DNA from: Ustulina deusta
Lineage: Eukaryota; Ascomycota; Sordariomycetes; Xylariales; Xylariaceae
Assembly (NCBI GenBank): GCA_023159155.1
Contig: JAJNNX010000001.1
Coordinates: 930,001-994,000 of the forward strand
DNA length: 64,000 nucleotides
Direction: 5' to 3'
Of the stretch, positions 24,567-36,332 are shown piece after piece (position 1 is the stretch's first letter; the number at the start of each line of letters is the position of its first letter). The notes below the pieces were generated by a model. That model worked only from the letters and a program-made list of their open reading frames with translations, searched no databases and was not told where the DNA came from. The position numbers and the translations under genes were made by a program.

Positions 24567-26369
24567 ATGTCTGCAGACCTCTTTGCCGCTTTCGAAGACT
24601 TCTCACAACCACCTGCACAGCAAACCCAATCGAAACCTCTCTCAGTCCAATCCACGTCCACGCCGCTTTCCCTCGGATCACCACTAAACCCGGCTATCGC
24701 AAGGCCCAGCCAGCAATGGAGTCGGCCTTCCTCAGCTTCGAATCTGTCCCAGCCTTCCCCAGTTCCCAATACGCGACCCGCATCGATGGTCACGAGCTCT
24801 TTTATCAACATCCAACCAATACATAATGACGATACCCAAGATGACGACGGATGGGGCGACTTCGAAGTTGCGCCAAATACCGCTCCCTCGCCTACGCCCT
24901 CACGGGCAGCATCGGTGACACCAAATTCAGTCACCATAGAGCAACCAACACCGGCCGAAAATGCTGGCAAACAGCGAACAAGAATTGTGCGAGCTTCAAC
25001 TTTAGATTTAATTTCGAACAGCCTCGTTACTTACCAGGAATCCTCAACACAACCCAGTCCGCCCTCGGAGCCCCCGGAGCCCCCGGAACCTAAAGTACAC
25101 AAGAAGGTTATCAACACGGACCCGAACGTGCTATTCGACGCCGATGATTTTGAAGGAGAGCAAGACATCGGGGAAAGTGATGACGACTTTGGAGAATTTG
25201 AGACAGTGCCGCCACCTACCCAGCTTCCTTCGGATTTATTGTCGAGCTCTATATCCATGCCCTCATCGAGCACAGGCACAGTCAAGAAGGCTTCTGAGTT
25301 GTTGCTGGACTTAGACATAAATGAGTCAACCCCTAAATCTACGCATATGGCAAAAAAAACTTTCGATAAAGCACTCGCTGAAACTCAAAATCAAGAGCTA
25401 GGTAGATCCAAGGCATTCCCAAAAACGTCGCAGCCATTAAAAACACAAATCCAAGCGAAGTCCCGGACATTGGAAGATGATTGGAATTTTCCCTCTGACT
25501 TCGCAGAGCAACCGGTCCAGTCACCAACAAAAAAGACAATAGAGTCTACTTGGGATTGGGACTCGGTAGAGCCCCCAAAAACAACCAAAATTCGAAACTC
25601 AACAACAAAAACCTCTACGCCACCAAGTAACGCTGATGCTGCTAATAATGGCGACCTGTCGTGGGACTGGGATCCGGTTGATGTGAAGACCGAAACTGCA
25701 ACCGAGACCGAAGATGGTACCCTACCACCGATCAATATTCCGCCACCATCGGTTCTATTGTCAGCGTTTCCGCAATTATTCGACCAAGCTAATGAATATT
25801 TGTATAAACCGGTCAGTGGACAGCCACAGAGCATCAAAGATCGCGTCTTATCAGACCCCAAGGTTTACGACTTTTTACGGGGTTATTTAATTCTAGCAGT
25901 CGTGGCAGCCCGCATTATTGCTGGCCGAAAGATAAGATGGCATAGAGATAAATTTCTCTCCCAGAGTATGTCTATTTCAGCAGCCGGGAGCAAGGGTATG
26001 AAACTCGCCGGGGTAGACAAGACGCAGACAACACGGGAAGATCGCGAGGCAGCTGATGTTGTAAGCAACTGGAAGAGTCAAGTTGGCCGTCTAAGATCCG
26101 CAGTTGTCTCTGCGAACTCGACGAAAAAGAGTGGTGGAGCGCAACTGAAGATTCCCGAGATCTCCGACACCATGCAAGTTCAAACAGCTAGGGACGTCCC
26201 GACGGCTCCGAACGCATGTGTTATATGTGGCCTTAAAAGAAACGAGAGACTCTCAAAGGTCGATCACGAGGTAGAAGACAGCTTTGGTGAGTGGTGGGTT
26301 GAGCACTGGGGTCATGTCGCTTGTAAGCGTTTTTGGCTACAGCATGAGAACACCCTCAGACAGAGATAA
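24567..26369 (+). CDS. Synergin-gamma-like clathrin-adaptor accessory protein
   Basis: A single-exon gene of 600 residues. The ATG at 24567 begins MSADLFAAFEDF; the frame is open a few codons further up but without an ATG. The N-terminal half is disordered and rich in acidic-aromatic motifs: FAAFEDF at 5-11, DDDGWGDFE at about 93-101, DDDFGEFE at about 207-214, and WDWD repeats further on. DFGxF/WGDF-type motifs bind the gamma-ear of AP-1 and GGA adaptors. From about residue 385 a conserved helical domain begins (PPPSVLLSAFPQLFDQANEYLY). It ends in a small Cys/His region, CVICGLKRNE...WGHVACKRFW, that resembles the synergin-gamma C-terminal domain. The likely role is AP-1/clathrin traffic at the trans-Golgi or endosomes. 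The name rests on motif resemblance, not on an alignment. Confidence 0.75.
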   Translation: MSADLFAAFEDFSQPPAQQTQSKPLSVQSTSTPLSLGSPLNPAIARPSQQWSRPSSASNLSQPSPVPNTRPASMVTSSFINIQPIHNDDTQDDDGWGDFEVAPNTAPSPTPSRAASVTPNSVTIEQPTPAENAGKQRTRIVRASTLDLISNSLVTYQESSTQPSPPSEPPEPPEPKVHKKVINTDPNVLFDADDFEGEQDIGESDDDFGEFETVPPPTQLPSDLLSSSISMPSSSTGTVKKASELLLDLDINESTPKSTHMAKKTFDKALAETQNQELGRSKAFPKTSQPLKTQIQAKSRTLEDDWNFPSDFAEQPVQSPTKKTIESTWDWDSVEPPKTTKIRNSTTKTSTPPSNADAANNGDLSWDWDPVDVKTETATETEDGTLPPINIPPPSVLLSAFPQLFDQANEYLYKPVSGQPQSIKDRVLSDPKVYDFLRGYLILAVVAARIIAGRKIRWHRDKFLSQSMSISAAGSKGMKLAGVDKTQTTREDREAADVVSNWKSQVGRLRSAVVSANSTKKSGGAQLKIPEISDTMQVQTARDVPTAPNACVICGLKRNERLSKVDHEVEDSFGEWWVEHWGHVACKRFWLQHENTLRQR

Positions 26370-29000
26370 GTCTCTCTCTGCCGTGGGATAGCATCGGACC
26401 GCAGTCCGCGACGAATACAGCGATCTGCCCGGTGATGCACAATGCAAGACCTTGTGGCTCTTGTCCCAGTTGAATTCGGCCATGTTTTCGGAGAAGGGTG
26501 ACCAGTAGCCATTTGTCTTTGCCCACAGGACCAAAAGAGAGCAGCAACTTATATTCCATGGAGAAAGAGTGTTCCTATATCCGTGCTATTTGCGAGATTA
26601 CGATAGGTATCTCGTTACGCTGGAGAGCGAATACATCGGATCAAGCTAGATAGTTGCCGGGGTCTAATTTACATCGTGAGTATATTTTTCGATGAGATTA
26701 TTCCCCGCCAACCAATATGATCTCTGGCTTCTACTGTCATGGACAGTTTGCCTGCATACCTAAGGCATATGCAGGACTGCGGGGCTGCTCAGGCAATCGG
26801 ATATGCTTGAATGATGAGTTCAGGTGGTGCGAATCATGACGTGCGCGTTAGGTACCTACGGGTCGAACTCGGACTCTAAATCGTCGATCTCGCCACCCAA
26901 ATCTAGCTATTCGGATAAGGATTGGATACTTGACACGCCTGTGTCCTGTAGGGGTCCAATAGAATACAAAAACTCTTCAAAATCACACTCATCATACACG
27001 CAGTGATGAGATCCCAGAAGAGGAGGAGGTAAGCACCTCAACAGGGAGGTAATAACAATATGACGGACGAATACTCTACATGAGTGACCAAGTTGGCGCA
27101 AGACAACTTGCTATGCCTACTTAAGTATCCCTGGGTAGTGTAGAGAGACAACCTGCGCGGTGACCCACACAAAGCAGCCCGTCCCAGAGCAGACCATCAT
27201 CGGGTTGACAATTGCTCATCCACGCACCCCGCGGGATGTTATGCAGTTTAAGCGACCCCAAATATGTAGCTGCAAGTTCATCACGAATCCTTGGTGAAGG
27301 AACAACGAGTTAAGCACACAAGCAAGATGCAAACAATTACACTACACTGTAGATAGATGTGAATAAAGGTCCCATATATCTCCACTACCTATTGCACATG
27401 TACAGTAGTGTACTGTCTAAGCAGCCAGGGGTTGTGGCTACCGGCATAGGTAGAGTATACATACCTACGATACGTGCTATTCCTGATATCGTTTAGTACC
27501 TGGCGTGGCGCAAGGTATATCAATGCCTGTCAGTTCCAACTTCCAGGTGACAGCGACACGTGATACTTGCGTGAGCACCACTTCCAATACTACGATACTC
27601 GCAGAGATACAGGGGGGTTTAAGTTGTTAGGTGGTGTTGGAAGTGCTAGGTATCTCAACGCAGACAGCGCACTGTACCAATTGCAGCAAGGCGATGACGA
27701 CAACTGCCCTGTGGCTTTTGGAGACAGCAAGTCAACTACCAATCCCATCTATCTTGGGGAAACTGCCTAAGGCATGGTTGAACAAATGGAGATCTCTCTA
27801 GCACAGATGGCGTGCCATTGCATTCCGTGCAATGAAATTGATCTTCCAGCGTCGGCGTTACCAGACAGGAAATTACATGAGACCGCTAGGACGAATTTTT
27901 CGGTAGACTCCGGTGCTGTGCATCGAAGCACAGTCATGAGACTTGTCGCGAGAAGCTGTCTTCCTAATCTAGCTATACAGGTGCCCCATCATGGGGTAAC
28001 TTGACGCCTGTGTCTCGGATGACTTGTGCCTATGCGCCACAAAGATGCCATATCAGCTCCTGCAGATACCTACCTTTATAGATAGGTAGGGCCGTTGAGG
28101 AGGCTACTGCGTACCCGAGTTCGCAAAGACACCAACAGTGTCTTAGCCAAACCTATATATCTGGCCATATATACTTTCTATCACAAGGACTGGGAGGGAA
28201 GGTTATAGGCATCTTATACCACGCTCGGACACTACCTACCAACATTGTATGTACTGTATGTCCATACCTAGAGGGTTGATTACCTATACTTCTCTCTCGT
28301 GTAGGCGGCTTGGGGGTTTATGTTGTTGTAACCGACGTTTTAAAAATGTGTCTTAAGGATCTATCTAATCTACTCCTTGAGTGGTTCACCTTTTTTCCCT
28401 TTTTAGATATATACCTATCTACAGAACTGGGCTCTGTTACTTACCCACCTCCGTGTAAGTACCTAGTAGTATCACATCGCATCGGCTCCACACTGCGTGT
28501 ATGTGTTATACGGTAGGTATCCTCTAGGTGAAATTCTTAATATAATTATTAATCTCCAAGCTGCCACTGATCCCAAGTGTTTTTCCCTACCTAATTCGTA
28601 AAATGCCTACCTACCTATAGCAGATACTTGCTGTATTGAAGATGCCTTTTAGGCTTCCTTTGTTCCAGTCGCATCCCCCCTTTGTCTCCACTTATGCAGG
28701 TTGCTTCGCAAAGTCCAAAAGTATATATTACGTACCTAAACGTGGCTACCTGTAGCTACTTGCACGATCTGTGACCTCCCTCCCACGACAAATCGCCACA
28801 GGGATCGATATGTACCAAGTACATATCTCTGAGTCATCTACACCCGGATAATGATGTCACGGTACTTCTGCAGTCTAGCCTTCACGAGCGACTGGCGAGT
28901 AGAGAGCATGTGGAGATGTCTGTAGCAGCTACGACTCAATTGTTACCGGTGACCACTTGCCTACCGAAAGCCCAAGCGCCATTGCATATGTACCAATTGG
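26370..29000. other. Intergenic stretch with short palindromes
   Basis: No supported gene. It holds an ACAGTA-GTG-TACTGT palindrome at 27402-27416, a CATTGCA/TGCAATG hairpin at 27816-27834, and TACCTACC/GGTAGG words at about 28065-28090 and 28590-28620. Confidence 0.6.
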
Positions 29001-29059
29001 CAAATCAACTACTGGAGCCAGTCCCGGCTTTGGAGCTTGGCCTCGACATCCTAACCTAC

Positions 29060-30645
29060 CTAACTCAGTCTTGTCCCCTCCCTCCTCCCGCCTTATTTTT
29101 CACTCTCAACGATCCCTCCCCCCCAAAACTACCTTACATAACTTCATCACCGTTTCTTCCACAGAAGACACTCACCCGTTTTGTCGCTGAATCCTCAACC
29201 ACACATCTTTCCACCTCCCACCTCCCACCTCTCTCTCTCCCTCTCCCTCTCCCCTCCACTCCCTTCACCTCCACCTAACCTCCATCTTCCTGTACATCCA
29301 CCTCGCCCTCCTAACCATCATATTCCTCCTCTCCCGATCTCCCGATCCTCCGATCCCACATCTCGCACCCCTCCACCATCTTTCCGCAACTCTTCCAACC
29401 CCCGCCACCACCAGCCCGAGTGCTCAATCTTCGCCATTCCCGACAAGTGGGCCAATTCCTACATCCAGCATCCACTTGTTTGTTTGGACAAAGACAGGCT
29501 GCGCAGCACCATCGTCAGCTTTCTTCATTATAGTCGTGAGCAGACGTGTATGCACAAGTAAGTACATACTGGACTTGTTTGATTTCCATCTACTCTTTGC
29601 ACACATCAAGAAAAAAGTCCCCCCCTCCCCCCCCCCCAAAAAAAACCTAACTGTCACAACCATCCTCTGTCCCCTCCCATCAACATAGAAAGATAATCCA
29701 CCCGGCCGGCCAAGACCAACCCACGGAGCTCATGCCAAGCATTATGGGTCTAGGTCAGGTTTTGTCTACTTAGTTACATAAACCTATCTGCATCTATTCT
29801 TCACTTGTCCGCTTGAGGCATCGAAGGCCACCAAAAACGCCCGATCAGAACAAAAACGTCGTGTTTCAACAGTCGGCATTCTATAACCCCGCAGCTACTA
29901 ACGTCGAAGCAACATCAGCAGCTAGATTTGCACGCAACAAACCAGTCTCTGCAGGCCAAAACATCTCCACAGCTTGTGTACCTGTGCTGAGGCACGCACA
30001 ACCGCAGTAACGCGCCGCATCAATCCTACAAGGTTACCCTCAATCAAAGGTCTGCAGAACCCCGCCAGTCCCCAAGCCACGCCTCTTCTCTCTCCAGGTT
30101 GCGTCGTAAGAAACTGATCCTCCCACACACGCTCCGTTTCTATTTTCTGGACCATATCCCGCAATCGCGCTCATGCATCATATTTTGGAGTGATAAGATC
30201 TAGTGCTAATTTCATTCCACACCTATTCCGGCGCCTTTCACTACTGTGTCAAGCGGCGCTCATTACCCCACTAGACAGCTTTTCCCATATTTCTATGTCC
30301 AAGATCACACTCCCTAGCTTCTTAACTCGATTTTTACTTACCTACCTCATCTCACATCAATACCACAGCCAGCTTCCCCGCAAAATCCACATCAGCTTAT
30401 CAGAACTAACCTCCGGCCAGTCACGCAAGCCGCTTGTCCTGGGGTCCTACCCATAGGCCTACGTCGCAACCAACCAACCCGATTTCGCCGACCCTCCTCG
30501 CGTGCATCAATTGCTGCAAGCGTGCAACAACGGTCCATTCACCCATATCTTCAATAGGTCACTCGAAGCTTTGAGCACTTAATTGGATCGGGTTTCTTGC
30601 CAACGAGAACATTATTCGACGCTCACCCCCTCACTTCATATCATC
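29060..30645 (+). promoter_or_regulatory. C/T-rich leader of the KH-protein gene
   Basis: The plus strand is heavily C- and T-rich from about 29080 to 29420 (CTCTCTCCCTCTCCC-like runs) and again at 29619-29637, where 18 of 19 bases are C. This looks like promoter plus a long 5' UTR, possibly with a leader intron. No conserved protein can be read through it. Because the downstream product belongs to the poly(C)-binding KH family, autoregulation through these tracts is conceivable, but that is inference. Confidence 0.4.
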
Positions 30646-31947
30646 ATGTCCAGTATTCAGGATGTCGCTCCGCCAAATGGCGCTGAATCGGTTCCTATGG
30701 ACTACAAACTCGACGATAATGAGTCTCGATTGGGTCCGGATGGCGAGCCCGCCCCTAAGACGGAGGAGGAATACGCCAGCACTCAATTGACACTTCGTGC
30801 CATTGTCTCGTCTAAAGAGGCCGGCGTCATCATTGGCAAAGGTGGCAAGAACGTTGCAGATCTTCGTGACGAGACAGGCGTTAAGGCTGGTGTGAGCAAA
30901 GTGGTGCAAGGTGTTCATGACCGTGTTCTGACCATCACCGGTGGTTGCGATCCTATCTCCAGAGCATATGCTCTAGTAGCTCGCTCCCTGTTGGAGGGCG
31001 CTCCGGCCATGGGAATGGGAGGTGCTATTCAGCCAAGTGGAACTCATCGTAAGTTTCATGTATTCCGTTTCGTAATGCGGCGAACTAATAATGCAATTTC
31101 AGAGTTGAAACTGCTTATTTCCCATAACCAGATGGGCACAATCATTGGTCGCCAAGGTCTTAAGATCAAGCACATTCAAGACGTGTCGGGCGTGCGTATG
31201 GTCGCGCAGAAAGAGATGCTTCCTCAATCGACAGAGCGCATCGTTGAGCTGCAGGGCAACCCCGACGGCATCCAACGAGCTATTTGGGAGATTTGCAAAT
31301 GTTTAGTTGATGATTGGCAGCGTGGTACTGGGACCGTGCTCTACAACCCAGTTGTTCGTACACAACCAGGTGGTGCGGGGTCCCTCGGTGGTGTCGGCGC
31401 TACTGGCGGGGTACCGTATGGCACATCCAATCGAGGCGATTACGGCTCACCGCGCGTAATGCGGACTGGGAACGGAGCCGACTTTAGCAATGGCGCATCG
31501 CGTCAATTTAACAGCCGTCGTTCAGACTCTGACGCAGCCGCCCGTGGCCCACCTACTCATGATGAGAATGGAGAAGAGATACAAACCCAAAACATCAGTA
31601 TCCCAGCAGACATGGTTGGCTGCATCATCGGCCGGGCCGGCAGCAAGATTAGCGAGATTCGCAAGACTTCTGGTGCTCGCATCTCGATTGCCAAGGTATG
31701 TTATATTCTTAGATAACGCAGTGCGACATGGGACGGCTCACTCCGGGGTCCATTCCCTGTGTGGGATAATATCTTCTTGAGAAGGCTTTGTCACTAACTC
31801 GGGAAACAGGCACCCCATGACGACACAGGCGAGCGGATGTTCACTATCATGGGAACAGCCAAGGCTAACGAGAGTGCTCTCTTTTTGTTGTACGAGAATC
31901 TTGAAGCTGAAAAGATGCGACGTAGCCAGGTGCAACCGCCCGAGTAA
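30646..31947 (+). CDS. rnc1: Triple KH-domain RNA-binding protein (Rnc1/Pbp2/PCBP-like)
   Basis: Binds single-stranded C/U-rich RNA and is expected to control mRNA stability or translation. Exons 30646-31048, 31103-31695 and 31810-31947 join in frame to 377 residues; the last exon supplies the end of KH3 (...LLYENLEAEKMRR) and the stop. Three KH domains are visible through their GxxG loops: GVIIGKGGKN from residue 60, GTIIGRQGLK from about 146, and GCIIGRAGSK from about 307. A Gly-rich linker with an RGD/SRRSDS stretch separates KH2 from KH3. Length and layout match fission yeast Rnc1, which stabilises the mRNA of MAPK phosphatase Pmp1, and budding yeast Pbp2/Hek2. A MAPK-phosphatase gene lies about 4.4 kb downstream. 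The family is secure; one-to-one orthology with Rnc1 is inferred. Confidence 0.9.
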
Positions 31948-33741
31948 TTGGCGGTGCTTGCTTTTACTAGGATTGGACGGCGTTCGCGCCAAAACAGAGC
32001 GCTCATACATTTGTCTAGGGCATCTTTACTGTGGGGTCCGGTTTGGTGACATACCCTGCGTTCTGGGGAGACTTCCAGATCTGACTTGCCGCAAGGCTCC
32101 TGTTCCAGGTGTGATATCTACGAAACGACTTAACGATAAACTTTCTCCTCTTCAGCCTCCGAAAAAGACCAGAAAACCAACCAACTCATCTTCTTATTAT
32201 CCGCTTTCTTAATCGTGCCCCCGGTCAAGCCAGTACGACATTGGTAGCCTGGCAATCGAATCTTCGATTGCGCAGGCACGTAACTCCAGATTCTACCGAC
32301 TCCAATCAATCCTTATCACAAATCCGTATGTCACATAGGCGAGGGCAGATTCCGACCCGACAGTTGTCGGATACGGGAACTTCCTGACGGCAATCATCCT
32401 ACACACGTTCCGTCAAGTGTCCATGATCGAGTCGCGCGTCCTATGGCCTACCTAGGCGACTAGGGTTGAGGGGGTATTAGTAACGCTTCTCTTAGTTTCG
32501 CTAAGCAAGGCTAGGGTCCTCTTGTTCTGCCCTGAGGGATTTGCAGTTTGTGGCCCCTCAACCGGGATTGAAGGTTTTTTGCCTTGCATGAGACCGTGGA
32601 TCACGGCAGATGGTTCGTAATATACCACCTCGCGTTCGGCCGCATCTTTAGACATTGGTACTTGCAATGCATGCTAGCCTATTCTCGGCCCTTTACTCAC
32701 ATTCTTATGGGAACCCTACTCAACCCACCATCACATGCCGGGAATCGACCCCCTCGTCTCCTTTCTTCCTCTCCCGTAATCTTCCCACAGTGGTGTGTCG
32801 ACCCAACGCTCGTTGGGCCTCGAGGATGGAATGAGTGCAATGCTCAAAAATTGGCCCTGATCTCTGGTACTCGTCGGTGGTGGCTCCTGTGTCAAATGGT
32901 ATTCTCGAAGGGGCACATGCCCGGGCTTGGCCAATCATAATACAACCACTTCTCAATCCACAATGCAGCATGCACCTTCGTTGACGGTGTTACTCACTTC
33001 TTCCAACAGGAATTTCCAATGAGGAGCTGTTATGTAATGTCTTGATAAAGTGAGAGCCGAACAATTATTACTAGGGCTATAACTAGGGCTATACATCTCC
33101 AATGCAACAAATGGCCCTGGCTGTCATGTTAAGTTTCCCTCGATGGCTTCTAATTGTGATACAAGCTAGTTGGGACGAACAGTGCACGATCCGACTAGGT
33201 ACACAAGTCTGGCAGCACTCTTGTGCAATGATTGTGAGGTCGAGGCAGGTCACTAAAAATATCCTAGTGAAGGAGATGGCCAGATCGGGCCTGGTTGACG
33301 CAGCTAAACTGACGGGACCCCGCCCCCGGGAAACCTTGGCGGTAACTCTCGGGGCCTTTTTCACCGCCTACCTAATCAGCCAACGTCTTGCCCGATTCGG
33401 TCAAGCGAGGATCTCATCTGATGATTCTGCCACGCCCGCGCGAAGGGCCAACTGTCATCAGTAATATTGGAGACCATTTGTAATTTGATTTGCCTACCTT
33501 CGCATGCGATCACACCTCTTCCTTGGTGGCTGCTGTGAAACGTAGTTCACTATTGACTATCACCCTAACATCACTAGTTCATTGCGACCGAAAAGCTCGC
33601 AATTTTTGTATCTCGTTTTATGGTTCCTTATCATTGATTGCATTGGCCGCCTCCGTCACATCTGATTGTTACTTGGTAGTTATTCGTTTCGCCTTTCCCT
33701 CCGTTCTCTCCTCACCGGCATACCCCCCTCCCCCCCAGAGC
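31948..33741. other. Intergenic stretch
   Basis: This holds the 3' region of the KH gene and the upstream region of HUT1. A direct repeat ACTAGGGCTAT occurs twice at about 33071-33092, and a C-rich tract (CCCCCCTCCCCCC) lies just before the HUT1 start codon. No gene is supported; the 120-185-codon frames here have no recognisable content. Confidence 0.6.
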
Positions 33742-35170
33742 ATGGCACGTATCAAACAAGCCCGGCCGGTAGAGCGTCAGGCCTCCTCCGAATACATTTC
33801 TCATCAATCGGCGACGCTATCGTCGAAGCGGCAGCACGATGTCGCCCATCAATCCAACGGGGCAGTCCATAAGCCAGCGCATCCACCCATATCCTCGAAA
33901 CCCGATGCCGGGGCGACGCAACTTGTGATCGCGGTTTCGGGTATATACGGGTCTTTGTACGTTCTATCTATCTATCCATCTAGCTCTGCCTGCGTTGTGT
34001 ACGAGACGAGACGAGGCGAGGCGCGGCAACAAACAGCCGATCGCTAACGTGGTGATGTGACCAGTCTCACATGGGCGTATCTCCAAGAGAAGCTCACAAC
34101 GACGCCACACGGCCCGCCGGGCCAGACCGAAGTCTTCAAGTACCCCGTGTTTCTCAATACGATCCAGTCGCTGTTCGCCGCGACGACGGGCGCCGTGTAC
34201 CTGTGGTTCAGCACGCCCAAGGGCTCGTCCGTCCCGCCCATCATCCCGTCCTCGCGCATCCTGATGCCGCTGTTACTCGTCGCCTTGACGAGCTCTCTCG
34301 CGTCTCCCTTCGGCTACGCTTCTCTCGCCCACATCGACTACATCACCTTCCTGCTCGCCAAGAGCTGCAAGCTCTTGCCCGTCATGTTCCTCCACATCAC
34401 CGTGTTCCGCAAGCGCTACCCGCTGTACAAATACATGGTCGTGGCAGCCGTGACAGCCGGCGTCGCTGTGTTTACGCTGCACTCAGGCAAGAAGGGCAAG
34501 AGCCATGGTTCGGCCTCGACAGAGCGGAATAGCGCCTGGGGACTACTGTTGCTGGGCATCAATCTCCTGTTCGACGGCCTCACGAATAGCACGCAAGACT
34601 ACATCTTTGGCTCCTTCCAGCCGTACTCGGGCCCCCAGATGATGTGCGCCAATAACCTCATGAGCATGATCGTCATGGCCACCTACCTGGTCCTGAGCCC
34701 CTGGCTAGTCCACACGGGCATCGGCGAGTGGCTGGGTATGGATATCGCTGGCAGCGCTGGCGAGCTCGACGATGCACTCGCGTTCATGGCGAGATATCCG
34801 AGTGTATGGTCTGATATTCTAGGGTTTGCAGCCTGCGGTGCCGTCGGACAGGTTTTCATCTGTTAGTCCTCCCTTCCGGCCCCAATACCAAATGAAAAGA
34901 CCCTGAGCCAAGTATTAATGAACGAACCTAGTCTACACGCTGTCGACTTTCTCCTCCGTCCTCCTCGTGACTGTCACGGTCACCCGCAAGATGTTCACCA
35001 TGATGCTATCTGTCGTCGCCTTCGGCCACCGTCTGACGCACATGCAGGTCCTCGGCGTGGGACTCGTGTTCGGGGGCATCGGCGCCGAGGCCGCCATCGC
35101 GCGCCGCGAGAAGATAGCCAAGGAAGAGGCCAAAAAGACAGCAAAGGCCCTCGCCGCGAAGGCCCAGTGA
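33742..35170 (+). CDS. HUT1: UDP-galactose transporter homologue (SLC35B1/HUT1, drug/metabolite transporter superfamily)
   Basis: An endoplasmic-reticulum multi-pass nucleotide-sugar carrier; the family is tied to UDP-galactose/UDP-glucose or ATP exchange and to protein folding in the ER lumen. Exons 33742-33956, 34065-34861 and 34932-35170 join in frame to 416 residues. After a hydrophilic N-terminus of about 65 residues, the sequence [19 protein letters not shown] is the typical first HUT1 segment, split by intron 1. About eight to ten hydrophobic segments follow, and the motif [20 protein letters not shown] is characteristic. The Lys-rich tail ending [12 protein letters not shown] fits ER retention. 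Exon 2 has strongly C/G-ending codons compared with the upstream genes. The gene is convergent with the MAPK phosphatase. Confidence 0.92.
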
Positions 35171-36332
35171 GCGGGCGGGCGTGGGCATCTCGATAGACAC
35201 ATAGATGGATACATCGGGAAAGAATCAATCACTTTCTCCTCGAGGCGGTAAAAAAAGAAAAACACGCTTCACTACCTACCTACATTGTACATATTCCCCG
35301 GTAGAGAAAAGACGGAATTTGGCACAGAGGCAGAGAAATTGGTATTTTCTTCGCCTCCGAGTTTCGAGGTTGGCGCTCTGTAGACATGTACATATCTTGG
35401 CTCTATAGTGAATAAACCGACAAAACGAGAGACGTATTCGATATGTGCTTGTGGTGAAGAGCTAGATAGACTTGAAGCTATGAGTAAGCCGAGGGCGTTA
35501 AAAGGTGAGAGAAATAGAATGGTGTATATCGGTTGTAGCTCACGATCGCAACACACTAGACGACATTGTATATTTACCTACGATTTGTGCAAGCCTGGCA
35601 TTGCGGTCAAGTAGCAAGGATTGACTTCCGTCCAGACAAGAAAGCTTTGTTTGAATGTTCGCGCAGTTGGCACGATGTTTTTAGTATGGTCATTCGTGAA
35701 CTATATATACAAAATTGTGGAACTTGTACAACGTTCCTTCTTTCCGAACACCACACAACATGCATGTGTATGTCCGATTCCATTTCTCCGACCGCTTTCC
35801 TACTCCACAACAACGCCGTTTGTTCCACACTTTTGCGATGTACGCTTGGTCGCTCGCTCGTTCGCCGAAACCAACTCGCCGAGTCTTGTGGATCATCGAC
35901 CAAAGTCATCTGCGTACGTAAACACAAGGGCAGCCCCCCCTGGCTATTCTTGCCTGAGGCTCCTTGCCAAAAGCTTGGTGTTTGCGGCGACAATTACCCC
36001 TTTCCTTTTGCTTACAGACGATTTTGGATTATACATTGGTATTGGGTTCAATGGACATCATGAACCAAGAGTATGAAGCGACGAAAAAAAAAAACACATA
36101 ATGGCCCTTCTCATTGATGACTTTTGTACGCATCACAATTGCGCCGCCCGGGGTATCCGGTATCGCCGTTCCGGTGCTCGGTTATGCTGTAAATCCAAGG
36201 GGAAATGAGACGATATGAAAACGATGGTTCAATAAATTCAGACAAATGAAATACTAGACACAGCCCCTTTGTAGTTGGTATAAGGATTGGTTGAGTGGCC
36301 GAAAAGGATTTGGCTTGGACACATGTCAATGG
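35171..36332. other. Shared 3' intergenic region
   Basis: This lies between the stops of HUT1 (plus) and the phosphatase (minus). CTACCTACCTAC occurs at about 35271. The part next to the phosphatase (36060-36249) has six ATGA words on the plus strand, which is UCAU in the phosphatase transcript. No gene is seen. Confidence 0.6.

Noticed and set aside
24428..24970. 180-codon minus-strand frame
   Set aside because: It is an antisense shadow of the N-terminal part of the synergin-like gene.
33490..34047. 185-codon frame overlapping the HUT1 start
   Set aside because: Its middle part is simply HUT1 exon 1 read in frame; the upstream part is leader sequence and the end runs into intron 1.
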